From: Acidiphilium sp. C61
GTDB taxonomy: Bacteria > Pseudomonadota > Alphaproteobacteria > Acetobacterales > Acetobacteraceae
Reading direction: 5' to 3'
DNA length: 64,000 nt
NCBI RefSeq assembly: GCF_902712915.1
Contig: NZ_CACTIA010000005.1
Coordinates: forward strand, 1,302,001-1,366,000
The stretch's first letter is position 1. The number at the start of each line of letters is the position of its first letter. The notes beneath the pieces were generated by a model. That model did no database searches, was not told the origin of the DNA, and saw only the letters and a list, made by a program, of their open reading frames with translations. Positions 60,030 through 64,000 of this stretch are shown one piece after another. A program made the translations under genes and the position numbers.

Positions 60030-60616
60030 CCGGCGGCGCGACGGGCTGACAGGGCGAGGGCGAGCGTGCCCTCGTCGAGGATTTCGATGCTGCCGCCGAC
60101 GGGCACGCCCTGGGCGAGGCGGGTGACGATGGCGCCGCAGGTCGCGAGGCGTTCGGTAAGGTAATGCGCGGTCGCCTGGCCATCGACGGTGGCCGGCAGG
60201 GCGAGGATCACCTCGCGCACCGACCCGTCGAGCCGGGCGAGCAGCCGGTCGATCCCCAGTTCCTCGGGGCCGCGGCCGGCGATGGCCGAGAGCAATCCGC
60301 CGAGGACGTGATAGCGGCCGCGATAGACGGCGGCGCGCTCCAGCGCCCATTGGTCCGCCACCGATTCGACCACGCAGATCAGCGGCTCGCGGGCGATGTC
60401 GGCACAGATCACGCAGGGCTGTTGCGAGTCGAGCCCGCCGCAGGTGGGGCAGACCGCGACGCGCTGGCAGGCGGCATCGAGGGCGGCGATCAGCGGCAGC
60501 AGGCGCTGCTCGCGCTCGGACATCAGCTTCAGCACGATGCGCCGCGCCGAACGTGGGCCAAGCCCAGGCAACCGCGCCATCAGCCCGACCAGCCGTTCGA
60601 TCTCCGGGCCCATCAT
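60026..60616 (-). CDS. recR: Recombination protein RecR
   Basis: A 196-residue RecFOR-pathway protein: helix-hairpin-helix RLPGLGPRSARRIVLKLM, the zinc finger CPTCGGLDSQQPCVIC, and a Toprim domain beginning ICVVESVADQWALE with YHVLGGLLSAI. It helps load RecA at gaps. It is 25 nt downstream of the ybaB gene, in the standard dnaX-ybaB-recR order. Confidence 0.94.
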   Translation of the reverse strand: MMGPEIERLVGLMARLPGLGPRSARRIVLKLMSEREQRLLPLIAALDAACQRVAVCPTCGGLDSQQPCVICADIAREPLICVVESVADQWALERAAVYRGRYHVLGGLLSAIAGRGPEELGIDRLLARLDGSVREVILALPATVDGQATAHYLTERLATCGAIVTRLAQGVPVGGSIEILDEGTLALALSARRAAG

Positions 60617-60641
60617 CGCGGGAAGACCTGAGCGCGCGGCC

Positions 60642-60965
60642 TCAGAACGGCAGTTTCATGCCGGGGGGAAGCGAAATTCCGCCGGTCACCTTCTGCATCT
60701 CCTCGGCGGCCACCGCCTCCAGCCGCGACTTGGCGTCGCGATGGGCAGCGAGGATCAGGTCCTGGAGCATTTCGGCGTCGCTCGGGTCGATCAGCTTGGG
60801 GTCGATCTCGATCCCCTTCATCTCGCCCTTGCCGGAGAGCGTGACCCTGACCAGGCCGGCGCCGGCCTCGCCCCGGATGTCCATGGCTTCGAGACGCGAC
60901 TGCATCTCCTGCATGTTCTGCTGCATCTGCTGGGCCTGCTTCATCAGGCCGGCGAGGTTCTTCAT
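60642..60965 (-). CDS. YbaB/EbfC nucleoid-associated protein
   Basis: A 107-residue YbaB-family DNA-binding protein: [20 protein letters not shown] at the N-terminus and [20 protein letters not shown] in the centre. It forms tweezer-like dimers that bind DNA. It overlaps the dnaX stop by one base. Confidence 0.92.
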   Translation of the reverse strand: MKNLAGLMKQAQQMQQNMQEMQSRLEAMDIRGEAGAGLVRVTLSGKGEMKGIEIDPKLIDPSDAEMLQDLILAAHRDAKSRLEAVAAEEMQKVTGGISLPPGMKLPF

Positions 60966-62893
60966 CAGTCGATCTCCATGGCATCGGCAATGTCGTCGTC
61001 GGAAATCGGCGGGACATCGTCGAAACGGTCATCATCCATCGCGGGCGGCTCGGCAAGGGCGGCCGGCGCGTCGACCTCCACACTGGCGATCTTCGCCCCC
61101 GGAAACGTCTCGAAGATGGCCCTGACCAGCGGATGGTCCAGCGCCTCGTCGCGCGCGGTCTCACGCGCCGTGGTTTCGGCCTCGACCATGCTCGGCGCGC
61201 CGGCGGCGCGGGAGAGCGCGATGGTCCAGCGCCGTCCGGTTTCGGCCTCGAGAAATTTCGCGAGGCGGGACGAAAGATCGCGCGGGGCCTCGGGCGCGAG
61301 GTTGAGCTCGATCACCGGCGGGGCGAAGCGCACCAGCCGGGCATCGTGGCGGAGATGGGCATACAGCAGGGCATCGCGCTTCTCGCCGGCGAGGGCGATG
61401 ACATCCTCGAACCGGGCCAGGCGCGGGGCAGCGGCCGGGGTAGGTTCAGCAGGGGCCGCAGCTTCAGCCTGGGCGAGCGGGGCGCCATTCACCACCGCAA
61501 GCGGCGCCGGGCCCGGTGAAGCGGACGTCGATGCCGATGCGGCGGGCCCTTGAGCCGGCGTGGGGGCGGGCGCGGTGGCGGGCGCGAGGGCGGGTGCCGC
61601 GCCCGCGCGCAGCGAAGCCCCCTCGCCGGCGAGGCGGCGGACCAGTTCGCCGGGTGGCGGCAGGTCGGAGACGTAGCAGAGGCGGATCAGGATCATGTCG
61701 GCGGCGGCGCGGCGATCGGTCGCCTGTTCCACCTCGGCGATGCCCTTGAGCAGCATCTGCCAGAGCCGGCCGAGAAACGGCACCGAAAGCCGCGCGGCCA
61801 AAGGCGCGCCGCGGGCCCGGTCAAGCTCGGGCAAGTCGCTGCCCTCGGTCAGGGCCGGGATCGCCTTGAGGCGCGAGAGCGTATGGGCGAGGCCGAGCAG
61901 GTCCTGCATCACCAGCATAGGGTCGGCGCCAGCTTCATGGGCGCGGTCCATCACCCCGAGGGCGCCGGCCGGATTGCCGGCGGCGACGGCATCGAGCAGG
62001 TCGAAGACGAGGCCGCGATCGGCAAGGCCGAGCATGTCGGCCACGAGGTCGGCGGTCACGGGTGCGCCCTCGTCGGCGCGGGCGATCGCTTGGTCGAGCA
62101 GGGAAAGCCCGTCGCGCACCGATCCGTCGGCAGCGCGGGCGATGGCCTCGAGCGCGCCGGCTTCGACAGCGACGGTTTCCTTCTCCGCGATGCGGGCGAA
62201 ATGCGCGGCCAGCACCTCCACCGGCACGCGCTTGAGATCGAAACGCTGGCAGCGGGAGAGCACGGTGATCGGCACCTTGCGGATTTCCGTGGTGGCGAAC
62301 ACGAATTTCACGTGCGGCGGCGGTTCCTCCAGCGTCTTGAGCAGCGCGTTGAACGCGTTGCGCGAGAGCATGTGGACCTCATCGACGATGAAGACCTTGG
62401 TGCGGGCGATCATCGGGCGGAAGCGCGTCGCCTCGATGATCTCGCGCACGTCGTCCACGCCGGTGTTCGAGGCCGCGTCCATCTCGACGACATCGGGATG
62501 GCGGTCGGCGAGGATCGCCACGCAATTGTCGCAGACGCCGCAGGGATCGGGGGTGGGGCCGCCCTGCCCGTCCGCCCCGGTGCAGTTGAGCGCGCGGGCG
62601 AGGATCCGCGCCGTCGTCGTCTTGCCGACACCGCGCACGCCGGTGAGCATGAAGGCATGGGCGATGCGGTTCATCGCGAAGGCGTTGCGCAGCGTGCGGA
62701 CCAGCCCGTCCTGGCCGATCAGGTCATCGAACGTGGTCGGGCGGTATTTGCGGGCGAGGACGCGGTAGGATTCGGCATGGACCGGCGCGGCGGCCTCGGG
62801 CAATTCGTCGTCGCCGAACAGCGACGGCCCCGGCGGCGGCGTCTCGGACTGTGGCTGATCGTCCGTCTCGTCGTCGTCGAACAGACCGGCCAT
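60965..62893 (-). CDS. dnaX: DNA polymerase III subunit gamma/tau
   Basis: A 642-residue clamp-loader ATPase. The start at 62893 gives [13 protein letters not shown]; the upstream frame overlaps the SRP RNA. The AAA+ domain has [16 protein letters not shown], Walker [15 protein letters not shown], the zinc module DPCGVCDNC and Walker [19 protein letters not shown]. Domain III follows, then an Ala/Pro-rich linker (about 440-510) and the tau C-terminal domain that binds the polymerase. Whether a short gamma form is made by frameshifting was not assessed. Confidence 0.94.
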   Translation of the reverse strand: MAGLFDDDETDDQPQSETPPPGPSLFGDDELPEAAAPVHAESYRVLARKYRPTTFDDLIGQDGLVRTLRNAFAMNRIAHAFMLTGVRGVGKTTTARILARALNCTGADGQGGPTPDPCGVCDNCVAILADRHPDVVEMDAASNTGVDDVREIIEATRFRPMIARTKVFIVDEVHMLSRNAFNALLKTLEEPPPHVKFVFATTEIRKVPITVLSRCQRFDLKRVPVEVLAAHFARIAEKETVAVEAGALEAIARAADGSVRDGLSLLDQAIARADEGAPVTADLVADMLGLADRGLVFDLLDAVAAGNPAGALGVMDRAHEAGADPMLVMQDLLGLAHTLSRLKAIPALTEGSDLPELDRARGAPLAARLSVPFLGRLWQMLLKGIAEVEQATDRRAAADMILIRLCYVSDLPPPGELVRRLAGEGASLRAGAAPALAPATAPAPTPAQGPAASASTSASPGPAPLAVVNGAPLAQAEAAAPAEPTPAAAPRLARFEDVIALAGEKRDALLYAHLRHDARLVRFAPPVIELNLAPEAPRDLSSRLAKFLEAETGRRWTIALSRAAGAPSMVEAETTARETARDEALDHPLVRAIFETFPGAKIASVEVDAPAALAEPPAMDDDRFDDVPPISDDDIADAMEID

Positions 62894-62924
62894 GCGCCTC
62901 CGATGAGCTGGGCTGGAGTGAGAG

Positions 62925-63025
62925 GTGGGAGACCGGAGCCGCGACCCGTGCGGAAACTCGTTGCGGCTGCTGCCTTCCGGCCCTGACCGGGTTGGCGAGG
63001 CGCCCGTCCGCGACCGGCCTCCCAC
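62925..63025 (-). ncRNA. ffs: Signal recognition particle RNA, small bacterial type (4.5S)
   Basis: The minus strand contains the invariant Ffh-binding apical segment GGTCAGGGCCGGAAGGCAGC followed by AGCC. The terminal sequences GTGGGAGGCCGG and CCGGTCTCCCAC pair to close the helix, giving about 100 nt. It lies just upstream of dnaX, its usual place in many bacteria. Confidence 0.93.
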
Positions 63026-63100
63026 CTTCCATATCTATCCTTTGGGGCCTCTTTGCAAGGCCGGCTTGCCGGCATGCGGGAGCGGTGCCACCTTCCGGCC

Positions 63101-64000
63101 ATGAACGATACCCCGCCCCCTTCCGCCCTGCTCTACAGCTCCGCCCGGCTCGACCGCGCCAGCCATCGCCGCACCGATGCCGACTGGCTGGCGGCGGCGC
63201 GCGCCGATGCGGGCGCCTGCTTCGTCGCCTACTGGCGCGGCAAGCTACTGATCACGCCCGAACCCGAACCCCGCGCCGTGCTCGACGCCCCACCGCGCGA
63301 GGGCGCCGGGGAGAGCGTCTTTCTCGGGCTGACGAACGGTCGCCCGGTGTTTGCCGTCGATCTTTCGGCGCATGACGCGCCGCTCGACGCCCTGCACCAG
63401 CCGCGCGGCGCGTTTCTCGAACTGCGCGGGCTGACCGCGATGCTGCCGGCCGAGGATGCCGGGCTGCTCGCCACCGCGCGCGGCCTGCTCTACTGGCAGT
63501 CCCGCCACAAATTCTGCGGCGTGTGCGGCGGCGCCTGCACGCCCGAGCGCGGCGGCCACACCATGCGCTGCACGCAATGCGGCACCGAGCATTTCCCGCG
63601 CACCGATCCCGCGGTGATCATGCTGGTCGCGAAGGGCGACCGCGTGCTGCTCGGCCAGTCGCAGAAATTTCCGCCCGAGCGGAACATGTTCTCGACCCTC
63701 GCCGGCTTCGTCGAACCCGGCGAAAGCCTCGAGGATGCCGTGCGGCGGGAAACCCTTGAGGAAGTCGGCGTCCACGTGGGAACGGTTTCATATACCGGCA
63801 GCCAGCCCTGGCCGTTCCCGGCCTCGCTGATGCTGGGCTTCCGGGCCGAGGCGGTGAGCGAGACGATCACGCTCGATGCCGAGGAGATGCGCGCCGCCGC
63901 CTGGTTCACCCGGGAGGATCTCGCGAACCGCCATGCGGCCGGGTTCAACCTGCCGCCGCAAGACTCGATCGCGCGCAAGCTGATCGACGACTGGATCGCC
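63101..64000 (+). CDS. nudC: NAD+ diphosphatase NudC (3' end at or beyond window edge)
   Basis: At least 300 residues, open to the window end without a stop. Domains are an N-terminal region (1-130), a zinc ribbon CGVCGG...CTQCG, and a Nudix domain with the perfect box GFVEPGESLEDAVRRETLEE-VG. The SQPWPFPASLMLGF motif marks NADH pyrophosphatases. It cleaves NAD(H) to NMN(H) and AMP and may remove NAD caps from RNA. The ATG at 63101 begins MNDTPPPSALLYSS; no strong ribosome site is seen. Confidence 0.9.
   Translation, partial: MNDTPPPSALLYSSARLDRASHRRTDADWLAAARADAGACFVAYWRGKLLITPEPEPRAVLDAPPREGAGESVFLGLTNGRPVFAVDLSAHDAPLDALHQPRGAFLELRGLTAMLPAEDAGLLATARGLLYWQSRHKFCGVCGGACTPERGGHTMRCTQCGTEHFPRTDPAVIMLVAKGDRVLLGQSQKFPPERNMFSTLAGFVEPGESLEDAVRRETLEEVGVHVGTVSYTGSQPWPFPASLMLGFRAEAVSETITLDAEEMRAAAWFTREDLANRHAAGFNLPPQDSIARKLIDDWIA

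Overview
The window is high-GC (apart from a few sharp AT-rich islands) and reads as an alphaproteobacterial chromosome segment, most likely from the Acetobacteraceae and perhaps an Acidiphilium-like acidophilic heterotroph. That assignment is inference. It rests on the gene order ftsB-pdhA-pdhB-pdhC-lpd-lipA-ratA with a lipoyl domain fused to E1-beta, on ffs-dnaX-ybaB-recR, on minCDE, on DUF1489 and DUF4337 proteins, and on a Hint-domain protein of a kind frequent in that family. No species was identified by search.

Layout. 1-6 kb: an aldehyde dehydrogenase cut by the window edge, a minus-strand unit (molybdenum hydroxylase large subunit, DUF1489 protein, SppA-type peptidase) and a divergent cupin/amine-oxidase pair. 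7-10 kb: a xylose-type ABC importer (binding protein, half-size ATPase, permease). 10-21 kb: an Atm1-type ABC exporter, Nudix hydrolase, GST, sulfite-dehydrogenase-like enzyme plus cytochrome c, KefB-type antiporter, glutathione reductase and class II DAHP synthase. 21-25 kb: nicotinate phosphoribosyltransferase and NAD synthetase (both feed NAD synthesis) around two small minus-strand genes. 25-28 kb: a Hint protein, an AT-rich stretch full of small hairpin repeats, HU and a DUF4337 protein. 28-36 kb: the pyruvate dehydrogenase/lipoate operon. 36-39 kb: a His-rich secreted protein, an L,D-transpeptidase, RibA, an OmpR-type regulator and tRNA-Arg(CCT).

39-48 kb is accessory DNA next to that tRNA. 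It holds a decayed serine recombinase, a decayed IS5-type transposase interrupted by a hairpin repeat, a GntR/FCD regulator, and a cluster that looks like a complete uptake-plus-meta-cleavage module for an aromatic compound: ACMSD-like amidohydrolase, extradiol dioxygenase, flavin hydroxylase, FAH-family hydrolase, MFS importer and outer-membrane channel. A fragment of ketopantoate reductase marks its right side. 48-52 kb holds an EmrAB-type efflux module with a PaaI thioesterase and a divergent TetR regulator. 52-64 kb is housekeeping: tRNA-Phe, minCDE, a Gfo/Idh/MocA oxidoreductase, secDF, SGNH hydrolase plus OpgC-like protein, recR-ybaB-dnaX, SRP RNA and nudC (cut by the window end).

The most distinctive feature is a dispersed family of about 16 short hairpin repeats. 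Full copies are about 102-105 bp and made of two hairpins; solo hairpins are about 40 bp. Both forms begin GAGCA, end TGCTC and are usually flanked by TA. One copy sits inside the IS5-type transposase: removing it with one TA restores an uninterrupted frame. The family therefore behaves as a non-autonomous mobile element (MITE) with a TA target duplication. Its TAG-bearing ends supply the stop codons of many genes, especially at convergent junctions.
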